Shown: piece after piece, positions 1-8,789 of the stretch
How positions within the stretch are numbered: position 1 is the first letter of the stretch
Layout: each line of letters opens with the position of its first letter
Source: JANMEB01 sp041745295
GTDB taxonomy: Bacteria; Planctomycetota; Planctomycetia; Pirellulales; Pirellulaceae
Assembly (NCBI GenBank): GCA_041745295.1
Contig: JBGTJE010000060.1
Span: 219,750-283,749 of the forward strand
DNA: 64,000 bases
Direction of reading: 5' to 3'
Made by a program: the position numbers and the translations under genes
The notes under the pieces: model-generated
What the model was told of the DNA's origin: nothing
Database searches by the model: none
Seen by the model: the letters and a program-made list of their open reading frames with translations, nothing else

Positions 1-200
1 CGGGAACCAAGGGCTTTGATAAAGCCGAAGTTACCGCCGGCGGCGTTCGTCTGGCCGAAATTGACAGCCGCACGATGCAAAGCAAACTCGTGCAGGGGCT
101 TTTCTTGGCCGGCGAAATCCTCGATCTCGACGGCCCGATCGGCGGATACAATTTCCAATCCGCCTTCAGCACCGGCTGGCTCGCCGGAGAAAACGTGTAA
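1..200 (+). CDS. 3' end of a NAD(P)/FAD-dependent oxidoreductase (HI0933/BaiN-like), cut by window edge
   Basis: Only the last 65 or so codons are present, read in frame from base 3 to the TAA at 198-200. The visible peptide has the C-terminal signature of the HI0933/BaiN flavoprotein family: TAGGV, then AEID, a T-M-x-S-K motif, LFLAGEILD, and GGYNFQSAFSTG close to the end. In that family this region contacts the FAD and closes the dinucleotide-binding domain. Substrate and electron partner cannot be judged from the fragment. About 270 bases without a convincing gene follow. Confidence 0.8.
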   Translation, partial: GTKGFDKAEVTAGGVRLAEIDSRTMQSKLVQGLFLAGEILDLDGPIGGYNFQSAFSTGWLAGENV

Positions 201-469
201 TCTTCTGCATCGTTCAATCCCCTGTTGGAAAAAGGTCCCTCACAATGGGAAATTTCGCGAATCCTCCAGTCGAGCTACTTAGGCAATGGATATCTCGTCC
301 GTTTTATCATCCGTGAAATCCGTGGTCCAAGGTCTATCGATGTGGGTTGGAAACGTACGCTCTCAGTTGCCAGACAGTGGACGAAAATGACGTTAATTGC
401 GTTTGCTCGACCGCCGGAATAAGCTAACAGGCTCTTGCACAAGCGCTGTTGGCCATAAGGAGTCACCCA

Positions 470-3400
470 ATGCGGAATCTTACCCTCAAGCAATTCGAGT
501 TGTCGCGTTCCGCACGTCAGCGGGCGAAAGACTCAAAAAAATGGTCGCGAGTACTAACCGATCGTGGGCAGGTCTGCCTAGAACCACTCGAATCGCGGAC
601 GCTGCTGTCCGGACTTCCGACGCTGATCGACATCGCACCCGGGTTGACTGCCTCAAGTGCTATCAATTTCACAAACGTCAACAATACGGTTTTTTTTACC
701 GCAAGTGATCCGACGCATGGATTTGAATTTTGGAAAAGCGACGGCACGGCCGCCGGAACGGTACTGATCAAAGATATCCGACCGGGAATCGATGGTTCAG
801 AACCCGCCTTCTTCACCAACGTGAACGGCACGCTGTTTTTCATGGCGAACGATGCGATCAACGGCTACGAACTTTGGAAAAGCGACGGGACGGCGAGCGG
901 AACTGTCTTGGTCAAAGATATCCGACCGGGGGCCGTCGGTGGTACAAATCTCATTTACTCAACCAACGTGAACGGCATATTGTTTTTCAGCGCGACCAAC
1001 GGAACCAGCGGCCTCGAACTGTGGAAAAGCGACGGCACGACCGCCGGAACTGTCCTGGTCAAAGATATCCGTCCCGGCGCGCCGGGATCAGCTCCCAGGT
1101 ACTTCACCAACGTGAACGGAACATTGTTTTTCCGCGCAAACGACGGGAGCAGCGGGATTGAATTGTGGAAAAGCGATGGCACGGCTGCCGGAACTGTCCT
1201 GGTCAATGATATTCGTCCCGGCGCGCCGGGATCATATCCCAAGAACTTAACCAACGTGAACGGAACATTGTTTTTCCGAGCGAACGACGGGACCAGCGGC
1301 TACGAATTGTGGAAAAGCGATGGCACGGCCACCGGAACTGTCCTGGTCAATGATATTCGTCCCGGCGCGCCGGAATCAACTCCCTCGGACTTAACGAACG
1401 TGAACGGCACATTGTTTTTCCGCGCGAACGATGGAACGGACATTTTCGAGTTATATAAAAGCGATGGGACGGCGAGCGGAACTGTCCTCGTCAAGGATAA
1501 TCTCGCAACAGGCGATTCTTATCCAGGTTTACTTATCAACGTGAACGGCACGCTGTTTTTCCTGGCCGGCGACGGGACCACGGGCGGTGGACTCTGGAAG
1601 AGCGATGGAACGGCGAGCGGAACTGTCCTGGTCAAAGAAGTGGCCTTCAGTCTCTTTTCCTCACTAACCAACGTGAACGGCACATTGTTTTTCGAAGCGA
1701 ACGACGGAACCAACGGCTACGAACTGTGGAAAAGCGACGGGACGGCGAGCGGAACTGTCCTGGTCAAAGACATCCGACCGGGGGCCTTCGATGGCACAAG
1801 GCTCTTTCGCTCACTAACGAATGTGAACGGCACATTGTTTTTCCAAGCGAACGACGGGACCAGCGGCTTTGAACTGTGGGTGATGGACGGCGGAGGGGAG
1901 CCAACTGTGAACGGATCGGGTGTGGCAGGGCCGGGAGTGATCCTTCCAGGAGTCGCCGGAGCCGGAGTTCCAGGGGCGGGGTTGCCGGGCGCCGGAGTCG
2001 CGGGACTCGGCGTCAAGCCACCGACTACTCCTTCCGTGTTGACTTTGGTCGACATTGTCAGTGGTGTGGGGGCGTCCAGCCCAGAAAAATTTACCAACGT
2101 CAACGGCGTCATCTTCTTCACTGCAAAAACCGCGGCCGAAGGTCGAGAACTGTGGAAGTCCGATGGCACCCTTGCGGGGACAGTGCTGGTTAAGAACATC
2201 GCCGGCGGAGCGGCGGATTCTTTTATCGATCAGCTCGCCAACTTGAATGGTATTCTCGTCTTCCAAGCCACTGATGGAACGACGGGGGGCGAACTCTGGA
2301 GAAGCGACGGCACCAGCGGGGGTACCGTGCTGGTGAAAGACATTCGGAGTGGCGGAGCAAGTTCTGGCTCGTATCCCCAAAACTTTGTGAACGCAAATGG
2401 GACTCTGTTCTTCACTGCTTCCGAATTCAGCGGAGGCCGCGAGTTATGGAAAACCGATGGCACAACCGGCGGCACGGTGCAGATTCTCGATATCCGGCCC
2501 GGTGGGACGGGCTCGTATCCCAAGTATCTGGTGAATTCGAAGGGAACGTTGCTCTTCTCGGCGAATAATGGAGCCGCCGGCTACGAGTTATGGCGAAGCA
2601 ATGGCACGACGGCAGGCACATTCTTGGTGAAGGACATTAATGTTGGCCCCGCGAGTTCCAACCCGACGGGTCTAGCCAACGCCAAGGGAGTCGTCTTCTT
2701 CAGCGCTAACGACGGCGTCAACGGTTACGAGCTTTGGAAGAGTACGGGTACGACCGCCAATACGTTGTTGGTGAAAAACATTAACGCCGGCGCCGCGAGT
2801 TCCAACCCGTCGGGGATTACCAACATCAAAGGGAACGTGTTTTTTGCGGCCAACGATGGAATCAATGGAACCGAGCTTTGGAAGAGCAATGGCAATGGAT
2901 CGGCCTCCGGCACATTCATGGTGAAAGACATTCGCGCGGGCGCAACCGGTTCAAGCCCGACGCAACTTTTGAATCTCAATGGACTGCTTGTGTTCACAGC
3001 GGACGATGGGACAAATGGTGTAGAACTGTTTCGCAGCAACGGACAAATTGCCGGGACGGTGCGTGTGAAGGACATTCGCGTAGGTGCCCTGGGATCCGCT
3101 CCAACCAACCTACACAATCACAACAGCACATTGTTGTTTTCGGCCGACAACGGGGTCAGTGGCCGCGAGTTATGGCAGAGCACTGCGTTTGGGCCAGCGA
3201 CCCTGCTTGCCGCCGATATCAACCCTGGCGCCGGAAGTTCCAACCCGACATTTATCCAATCCTCCGTCACCACCCTCTTTTTCGCCGCCAGCGACGGAGC
3301 AAGCGGTACGGAATTGTGGACACTCTCCAATCCGCTGGCCGACGCATTCCAAGGCCTAAGTCTTGCGTCGTCCGATGGAGCAACATCGTCGAGCTCGCCC

Positions 3401-3832
3401 GCATTGCGCAGCGATTTGCGAATGACACAGCCATCGTTGGGGAACTCGCAAGGATACGCTGTGGCCGGTCTCCCCCGCGCTGTGGCCGGTCTCCCCCGCG
3501 CTGTGGCCGGTCTCCCCCGCGCTGTGGCCGGTCTCCCGACCGAGCCACTTCGGCCGACCGCAGGTCTCCTTGACGCTGCGGTGCGGGGTCGGGAGACCCT
3601 CGCACAGCACGCCGCATCCCACGCACAGCGCACGATCTGGCGAGCGGCGGGCGTGAGCCCCCTGATTCTCTCTTCGCACGCCCGGAAGTCGTTCGTTGAC
3701 AATCTCGCGTTCTGCGCGGAGCGCGCGAACAGCTCGCCCCGCCGACAGTTCGCTGACATCAATCCGCATTTTCCATTTGCCTATGACGAAAGGGAGTTTT
3801 TCCATCTCTCCGCCGCAGTTTCCAATTCTTGA
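470..3832 (+). CDS. Giant secreted/surface ELWxxDGT-repeat protein with LEPR-XLL-like N-terminus
   Basis: A 1120-residue protein. The ATG at 470 is preferred over a TTG at 449 because AAGGAG lies at 457-462, seven bases upstream. Residues around 36-48 read CLEPLESRTLLSG, matching the LEPR-XLL motif found near the N-terminus of large exported planctomycete proteins. Eighteen repeats of about 47 residues follow, each ending in ELWKSDGT or a variant plus a GTVLVKDIRPG-like stretch. They fall into two blocks of nine separated by a Gly/Val/Pro-rich linker at about 1915-2025. The first block is much more uniform in DNA than the second, which suggests recent amplification. The last 110-120 residues do not resemble the repeats: they begin with AVAGLPR copies and are translated from a palindromic repeat element (see separate entry). 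No C-terminal sorting signal is visible. The function is unknown; a cell-surface role is inferred. Confidence 0.85.
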   Translation: MRNLTLKQFELSRSARQRAKDSKKWSRVLTDRGQVCLEPLESRTLLSGLPTLIDIAPGLTASSAINFTNVNNTVFFTASDPTHGFEFWKSDGTAAGTVLIKDIRPGIDGSEPAFFTNVNGTLFFMANDAINGYELWKSDGTASGTVLVKDIRPGAVGGTNLIYSTNVNGILFFSATNGTSGLELWKSDGTTAGTVLVKDIRPGAPGSAPRYFTNVNGTLFFRANDGSSGIELWKSDGTAAGTVLVNDIRPGAPGSYPKNLTNVNGTLFFRANDGTSGYELWKSDGTATGTVLVNDIRPGAPESTPSDLTNVNGTLFFRANDGTDIFELYKSDGTASGTVLVKDNLATGDSYPGLLINVNGTLFFLAGDGTTGGGLWKSDGTASGTVLVKEVAFSLFSSLTNVNGTLFFEANDGTNGYELWKSDGTASGTVLVKDIRPGAFDGTRLFRSLTNVNGTLFFQANDGTSGFELWVMDGGGEPTVNGSGVAGPGVILPGVAGAGVPGAGLPGAGVAGLGVKPPTTPSVLTLVDIVSGVGASSPEKFTNVNGVIFFTAKTAAEGRELWKSDGTLAGTVLVKNIAGGAADSFIDQLANLNGILVFQATDGTTGGELWRSDGTSGGTVLVKDIRSGGASSGSYPQNFVNANGTLFFTASEFSGGRELWKTDGTTGGTVQILDIRPGGTGSYPKYLVNSKGTLLFSANNGAAGYELWRSNGTTAGTFLVKDINVGPASSNPTGLANAKGVVFFSANDGVNGYELWKSTGTTANTLLVKNINAGAASSNPSGITNIKGNVFFAANDGINGTELWKSNGNGSASGTFMVKDIRAGATGSSPTQLLNLNGLLVFTADDGTNGVELFRSNGQIAGTVRVKDIRVGALGSAPTNLHNHNSTLLFSADNGVSGRELWQSTAFGPATLLAADINPGAGSSNPTFIQSSVTTLFFAASDGASGTELWTLSNPLADAFQGLSLASSDGATSSSSPALRSDLRMTQPSLGNSQGYAVAGLPRAVAGLPRAVAGLPRAVAGLPTEPLRPTAGLLDAAVRGRETLAQHAASHAQRTIWRAAGVSPLILSSHARKSFVDNLAFCAERANSSPRRQFADINPHFPFAYDEREFFHLSAAVSNS
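3458..3598 (+). repeat. 21-bp tandem repeat plus GGTCTC/GAGACC palindrome inside the ELWxxDGT gene
   Basis: Three perfect 21-base units and a fourth that diverges at its end occupy 3458-3541, each encoding AVAGLPR. The fourth runs into GGTCTCCCGACC (about 3530-3541), whose exact inverse GGTCGGGAGACC lies near 3587-3598, forming a 12-bp stem. The same GGTCTC...GAGACC style occurs between genes at 7061-7106 and 32263-32331, so this is probably a dispersed repeat that landed in, and extended, the reading frame. Confidence 0.8.
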
Positions 3833-3868
3833 TACGGACGGATCTCGTAATTCGCGTTCGGCAAAAAG

Positions 3869-3918
3869 GTAGCGGGACTCGACAGAGTTTCGGCCCAACT
3901 TCTGGCGAATTCGGCTAC
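3869..3918. repeat. Dispersed GTAGC...GCTAC palindromic repeat, copy 1
   Basis: Starts GTAGCGGGACTCGACAGAG and ends TCTGGCGAATTCGGCTAC, so its two ends are imperfect inverted copies. Related copies lie at 37523-37591 and 60101-60169. This copy sits between the convergent ELWxxDGT and pyrC genes. Confidence 0.75.
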
Positions 3919-3981
3919 GTAAGACCCTACAACGATGCGACGCGCACTCGATAGCCGGGAAGCTCGCGCGCAATCCTGGGG

Positions 3982-5349
3982 TTAAACCGACTTGCGTCGA
4001 AGGGGTTCGTTTCGCTGTGCCCAATAGCCTCTTAACTGGAGGTCGAATTGGGCTTCGGCGCCACAAGGAATATCGGAGAACCAATCAACGCCGTTCACGC
4101 GACGAAAAACCATTTGGCCGCGTACCCAGGTCCGCACAGGAACGCCGGTGACTTCGACACCGTGCCAGGGACTCCAGCCGGATTTGGTCTGCTGCTCCGA
4201 GTTGAGAATCGTGCGCCGCTGATTGAGGTCGATTAAGACGACATCGGCATCAAAACCTCGTTCGATTCGCCCCTTGCCGCGAATATTCCAAACCATCGCC
4301 GGCGCCTCGCACATCGAATGCACCAATTGCTCGATCGTGATGCGACCGCGATGGACTTCGGTCAACATGAGTGAAAGTGAGTTCTCCACCGCAGGAAGTC
4401 CCGAGGGGCATTGAGGAAAGGCCAACGCTTTTTCGGCCAGCGTGTGCGGCGCATGATCGGTGGCGATGACCGGTATCGTCCCGTCACGCAATGCTTGCCA
4501 AAGTGCATCGTTGTCGGCGCGCGTCTTGATCGATGGGTTCATCTTGATCAGCGCCCCAAGGCGGGAATAGTCGTCGATGCTAAACAACAAATGGTGCGGG
4601 CAAACTTCGGCGGTGACTAGATCGCCGTGATGCTTCAACAATTGAACTTCGGCGGCGGTTGAGACGTGCAGTACGTGGAACGGATGGTGGTGCCGCAACG
4701 ACAGATCCATCGCCCGTCGCGTGGCAACTTCCGCGGCGCGATGATCGCGAATGCGGCTGTGATCGGCGACATCGCCCGAACCGGCAAACCGTTGCGCATT
4801 TTCGCGGATGATTGTTTCGTCTTCGCAATGAGCGCATATTGGCAACCGCGTTTCGGCGAATATTCGCTCGAGACATTCCTGGTCGTCCACCAATAGATCG
4901 CCGGTGCTCGAGCCAATAAAAATTTTGATTCCGGGAGTACGCTGGGCTGACTTTAGCTCGGCAAGATTGTGGGGAGTCGCACCCATGTAGAATCCGTAAT
5001 TCACCAAACTCTTTTGCGACGCCAAATGCAGCTTCTGCAATAGCCGGCTTTGATCGGTCGTTGTGGGATTCGTATTGGGCATCTCCAAAAACGTCGTTAC
5101 GCCACCCTTGGCACACGCCCGCGTGGCGTGAATCAAGTCTTCTTTGTGCGTAAGACCAGGTTCGCGGAAATGGACTTGATCGTCGATTACGCCTGGAATT
5201 AAAACCAATCCAGCCCCGTCGACAATTTCATCGGCTTGAGTCTGTCGTGGGCAATCCACGTCGCCGATGACCGCGCCGTCTAACAAAACAGACGAATCGC
5301 GTTGTCCAGAACTAGTGATCAATGTCACATTTCGAATCAAAGTGCGCAT
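3982..5349 (-). CDS. pyrC: Dihydroorotase
   Basis: A 455-residue amidohydrolase that cyclises N-carbamoyl-aspartate to dihydroorotate in pyrimidine synthesis. The metal-site segment reads IDDQVHFREPG at residues 55-65, followed by MPNTNP, a lysine in KIFIGSSTGD (the usual carboxylated-lysine region), HCEDE, HVLHVS, VCPHHLL and ATDHAPH. These cover the expected metal ligands and substrate loop. The first histidine of the usual HxH is a glutamine (Q58); the DDQVHFREPG form is, from memory, typical of the dihydroorotase subgroup in Bacteroidetes and relatives. The gene stands alone between divergent and convergent neighbours, with no pyrB beside it. Length and motifs are normal for class I dihydroorotases. 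Confidence 0.93.
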   Translation of the reverse strand: MRTLIRNVTLITSSGQRDSSVLLDGAVIGDVDCPRQTQADEIVDGAGLVLIPGVIDDQVHFREPGLTHKEDLIHATRACAKGGVTTFLEMPNTNPTTTDQSRLLQKLHLASQKSLVNYGFYMGATPHNLAELKSAQRTPGIKIFIGSSTGDLLVDDQECLERIFAETRLPICAHCEDETIIRENAQRFAGSGDVADHSRIRDHRAAEVATRRAMDLSLRHHHPFHVLHVSTAAEVQLLKHHGDLVTAEVCPHHLLFSIDDYSRLGALIKMNPSIKTRADNDALWQALRDGTIPVIATDHAPHTLAEKALAFPQCPSGLPAVENSLSLMLTEVHRGRITIEQLVHSMCEAPAMVWNIRGKGRIERGFDADVVLIDLNQRRTILNSEQQTKSGWSPWHGVEVTGVPVRTWVRGQMVFRRVNGVDWFSDIPCGAEAQFDLQLRGYWAQRNEPLRRKSV

Positions 5350-5524
5350 GCCGCCCTTAGTAATGTGCCAGCAAGTGTGTATTTGGCTATATTAAAGCGC
5401 GAGCGATTGGTAAACGCGAAACCTTTAATACGCCCTAACGTTTTATCCTGTGGCGTGCTGGTCGAGAATGCCGGCACATCATGCAGCTATTCCAACTATT
5501 GTGGCTCTTGATTGGAGATCGATT

Positions 5525-6919
5525 ATGAAACGACTTTTTCGATGGACCGTTGCGGCAGCACTGGCCGCACTGTTGAGCACTTCGCTGGCGGGTGTCGGCG
5601 TGGCACAGACTTCCGCGGATCATAAAGCGAAAGCCGAGGAGACGGCCAAAGTTGCCGAGTTAATAAAAGCCACCGAGGCCAAAAAAGCCGCGATTGCAAA
5701 GGGCGCAACGAAAGTTACCGCGGCTAAGAAGGCCGAACAGGGGAAAAAACAGCAATCCGCGCAAGAAGCCAAGCTGCAAGCGCTGCGGAAGTCGGTCGAC
5801 GACCTAAAGGCCAAGCGTAAAGGACTACTTCAATCGGCCGAAAAAGATGCGCCGGAAGTCGAAAAGATCACCGCGCAAATTGAAAAAATCACACAGCGGG
5901 CTCAGGAGCTGCGCCACGCCGCCAAAGCGGCAGCGCCCCAACTTGTACGAAAATCTGAAGCAATCGCCAAAGACGAAGCGAAAATGCAACTCGCCAAAGC
6001 AAAACTTAACGTGGAAAATTCCGACCAAAATGCTGCCAAGCAAGTCCACCAGATTTTGCAAAAGCACGGAATCGACATGAATCAAAAGGACGCGAAAGTC
6101 AAAGTGCGCCGGGGTCCCGAAGGTGAAATGATCATTGAATTTCGCCGCGCCGAAAAAGGTGGCGAAGCGCAACACAAGCGTGCGGCGAAGCAACACCCAG
6201 GCGACGCTGAACGCGTGCAAGGCCGCGGATCAAACGTACAACGCGAAAAAGTGCAAGAACCGCGGGACATCCCATACGTCGAGAGAATGAAGAGGCAAGG
6301 CTTTCAAGGAGATAAAGTCGGCGTCGATTTTCCCAAGGAATATATTCGACAACGAGTTCGAGTCGCAAATGATCAAACACGCAACATCCAAGCCCGCCAG
6401 AATGACCGATCTCCGCAATCCATGGATCGACCAGGTCCGATGGAAGTCACTCGTCGTTTGCAAGTGTTAGAGGATCGCCTTAGCAGCATCGAACGAAAAC
6501 TCGATCAACTCTTGCAGCAAGTCAGTCGGCGAGGCGCAGGTTCAGCCGACCAACCGGTTGGTCGAGGCCCTGAATTCGGCGCCGGGGGACCACCGGGAGC
6601 ACCGCCCCACATGCGAGGCGACCGTCCCTCGCGGCGAGACCCCGGACGACCCGATGGTCCGCCGTCCGATCGTGGGCCTGGAGCTGGATTCGGGAATCCA
6701 GCTGGTGGTCCGCCTCAAATGCGAAACGAGAACGACGGCCAAGATCGAGCTCGACGACCGCGAAACGCTGAGCCGCGCGACGGTCGTGAAGGGGATCGAC
6801 CCATGGGGCCGCCGCCGGGCGCTAATGACCTTCCTCCCCCGCCGGATCGACCAGACGCTCCTCGGCGCGAACGAACGCCGCAACCCGAGGAACAAGAATT
6901 TCCCCACGGACGCCGATAG
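5525..6919 (+). CDS. Secreted coiled-coil protein with Pro/Gly/Arg-rich tail
   Basis: A 464-residue protein of unknown function. ATG 5525 is chosen because GGAG at 5514-5517 sits seven bases upstream and because it begins a clear signal peptide (MKRLFRW, a hydrophobic core, then GVAQT). Residues of about 30-200 are Lys/Ala/Glu-rich and heptad-like, suggesting a long coiled coil. A second short coiled segment near residues 310-340 contains EDRLSSIERKLDQLLQQV. The last 120 residues are rich in Pro, Gly, Arg and Asp and look disordered. The composition fits an exported, possibly periplasmic scaffold. No enzymatic motif is visible. Both neighbours are transcribed from the opposite strand. Confidence 0.75.
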   Translation: MKRLFRWTVAAALAALLSTSLAGVGVAQTSADHKAKAEETAKVAELIKATEAKKAAIAKGATKVTAAKKAEQGKKQQSAQEAKLQALRKSVDDLKAKRKGLLQSAEKDAPEVEKITAQIEKITQRAQELRHAAKAAAPQLVRKSEAIAKDEAKMQLAKAKLNVENSDQNAAKQVHQILQKHGIDMNQKDAKVKVRRGPEGEMIIEFRRAEKGGEAQHKRAAKQHPGDAERVQGRGSNVQREKVQEPRDIPYVERMKRQGFQGDKVGVDFPKEYIRQRVRVANDQTRNIQARQNDRSPQSMDRPGPMEVTRRLQVLEDRLSSIERKLDQLLQQVSRRGAGSADQPVGRGPEFGAGGPPGAPPHMRGDRPSRRDPGRPDGPPSDRGPGAGFGNPAGGPPQMRNENDGQDRARRPRNAEPRDGREGDRPMGPPPGANDLPPPPDRPDAPRRERTPQPEEQEFPHGRR

Positions 6920-7060
6920 ATATTTGAAGCAGAAAGTAGGTGTCGCGAGCTGAGCGAGATCTCGAAGTATCGAGAACTTTGCAAATTCCATTAGCCCAAC
7001 GGGCCAACGCCGCCATTTGTACGAGTTTTCGCTGGTAACGTGCCATGAATCCGTGAATCT

Positions 7061-7106
7061 GTGGCCGCTCCAGGTCTCGCTCGGCTCGCGAGACCTTACA
7101 AGCCAC
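7061..7106. repeat. Palindromic GTGGC...GGTCTCGC/GCGAGACC...GCCAC repeat
   Basis: Nested inverted repeat: GTGGC pairs with GCCAC at the ends and GGTCTCGC pairs with GCGAGACC inside. It is related to the element at 32263-32331 and to the stem inside the ELWxxDGT gene. It lies in the gap between convergent genes, where it could also act as a terminator. Confidence 0.75.
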
Positions 7107-7114
7107 GTGACCTA

Positions 7115-8716
7115 CTAAACTTGCAGCACGCCCGTGCGAAACGGCTCGTCGTCCGCATGTCGAGTCACGATGTCGAGCGATTGAATGAGAGTTGCTCGAG
7201 TCTCCGATGGAAAAACGATCCCGTCCACCCAGAGTCGGGCAGCGGCGTAACGAATGTCGGTGGAATTCTCGTACGCATCCGAGACCTTTTGCCGTAGGGC
7301 TTCAAGCTCTTCTGCGTCTGGCTTTTGACCGGCGCGTTTCATCGCCGCGATGTTGATGTCCAAAAGCGTCGATGCCGCTTGCCGCGAGCCCATGACGGCG
7401 TAGCGGGCGTTCGGCCAGGCAAAAATAAACCGCGGATCAAATGCTTTGCCACACATCGCGTAGTTTCCGGCACCATAACTCCCCCCGGTAATGATCGTGA
7501 TCTTGGGAACGCGACTGTTCGAAATGACGTTGACCACTTTCGCTCCCGCGCGAATGATCCCGATTTGCTCGCTATCGCGGCCGACCATAAAGCCCATCAC
7601 GTCTTGTAAGAAAATCAGCGGGGACCAAGTTTGATTGCAGTCCATGATGAAGCGCGCTTCTTTGTCTGCACTATCGTGGTATATAACGCCACCGAATTGC
7701 ATTCCTTCCTTGGGAGTGTTCACCACAGTCCGTTGATTGGCGACCATTCCGACTTGGTGACCGCCGATTTTGGCGTATCCACAAACGATGGTTTGGCCAT
7801 ATTCGGCTTTGTATTCCTGAAACGACTCGGGGTCGACTAGGTAACGAATCAGGTCGCGCACGTCGTATCGCTGCTGGGGATCGAGTGGCACGACGCTCTC
7901 GATCGTGTTTTGGTCGACGTCCGGTTCGCACCAAGAACTGCGGCGAAACCGTACGAAGCGACAATCTTCGGGCAAAAGGCCAATCAAGGAGCGGAGCCGG
8001 GCGACGGCCGCAGGTTCATCGGGCTCGCGGTAGTCGATTGTCCCGCTGATGCTGGCGTGCATTTTGGCCCCGCCCAATTCTTCGCTGGTGGCTTCTTGGC
8101 CGATGGCACTTTTGACCAAAGCGGGCCCGGCAAGGTACAGCCCCGAGCCTTCGGTCATGATCAACTTGTCGCATAACACGGGCAAATATCCGCCGCCCGC
8201 GACACAGCTTCCCATGATTGCGGCAATCTGTGGAATTCCGAGGGCGGAAATCACCGCGTTGTTGCGGAAGATTCTCCCAAAGTCATCCTCGTCGGGGAAG
8301 ATTTCATCCTGCAATGGCAAGAAGACGCCCGCCGAATCGACCAGGTAGACCAACGGCAAACGGCAGTTCATGGCGATTCGTTGGGCTCGCAAGACCTTTT
8401 TGCAAGTCATCGGAAAAAAGGCGCCGGCTTTCGTCGTCGCGTCATTCGCGATGATCATTACGTGCCGGCCTGAAATCTTGCCAATTCCGCAGATCACGCT
8501 GGCCGACGGAGCGCCGCCCCAATCGCGGTACATTTCCCAGGCGGCCCACAAGCCGATTTCATTCCAAGACGAATCCAAGTCAAGCAGCTTTGCGATTCGT
8601 TCTCGCGCCGTCCAGCGGCCTTTGTCGTGTTGGCGTTGAATCGCGATTTCGCCGCCGCCCCATTCGATTTGTTTGGCTTGAGCCTGAAACTGCTGCACAA
8701 GAGTCGGCCAATTCAT
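7115..8716 (-). CDS. Acyl-CoA carboxylase carboxyltransferase (beta) subunit, methylcrotonyl-CoA carboxylase type
   Basis: A 533-residue crotonase-fold carboxyltransferase that moves a carboxyl group from biotin to an acyl-CoA. Length and pattern match the MccB/AccD group of acyl-CoA carboxylases: an RERI segment near the N-terminus, SAGVFLPLQDEIFPD, GSCVAGGGYLPV in the first oxyanion-hole region, and GGSYGAGNYAMCGKAFDPRF with a W-P-N-A-R motif and VMGS in the second half. The acyl substrate (methylcrotonyl-, propionyl- or geranyl-CoA) cannot be settled from sequence alone. It lies 73 bases downstream of the acyl-CoA dehydrogenase on the same strand, so the two are probably co-transcribed. 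The matching biotin-carboxylase subunit is not in the window. Confidence 0.9.
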   Translation of the reverse strand: MNWPTLVQQFQAQAKQIEWGGGEIAIQRQHDKGRWTARERIAKLLDLDSSWNEIGLWAAWEMYRDWGGAPSASVICGIGKISGRHVMIIANDATTKAGAFFPMTCKKVLRAQRIAMNCRLPLVYLVDSAGVFLPLQDEIFPDEDDFGRIFRNNAVISALGIPQIAAIMGSCVAGGGYLPVLCDKLIMTEGSGLYLAGPALVKSAIGQEATSEELGGAKMHASISGTIDYREPDEPAAVARLRSLIGLLPEDCRFVRFRRSSWCEPDVDQNTIESVVPLDPQQRYDVRDLIRYLVDPESFQEYKAEYGQTIVCGYAKIGGHQVGMVANQRTVVNTPKEGMQFGGVIYHDSADKEARFIMDCNQTWSPLIFLQDVMGFMVGRDSEQIGIIRAGAKVVNVISNSRVPKITIITGGSYGAGNYAMCGKAFDPRFIFAWPNARYAVMGSRQAASTLLDINIAAMKRAGQKPDAEELEALRQKVSDAYENSTDIRYAAARLWVDGIVFPSETRATLIQSLDIVTRHADDEPFRTGVLQV

Positions 8717-8789
8717 GAAGGCTTCCGAATTCGTGGAGAAATGAAGCGGGGCCGAGCGGTCCCGCGCGCTCGCGAGATTGCCGACGCGC

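Noticed and set aside
3458..3541. Possible CRISPR array in tandem 21-base units
   Set aside because: The units are directly adjacent with no spacers and are translated in frame; this is a tandem repeat, not a CRISPR.
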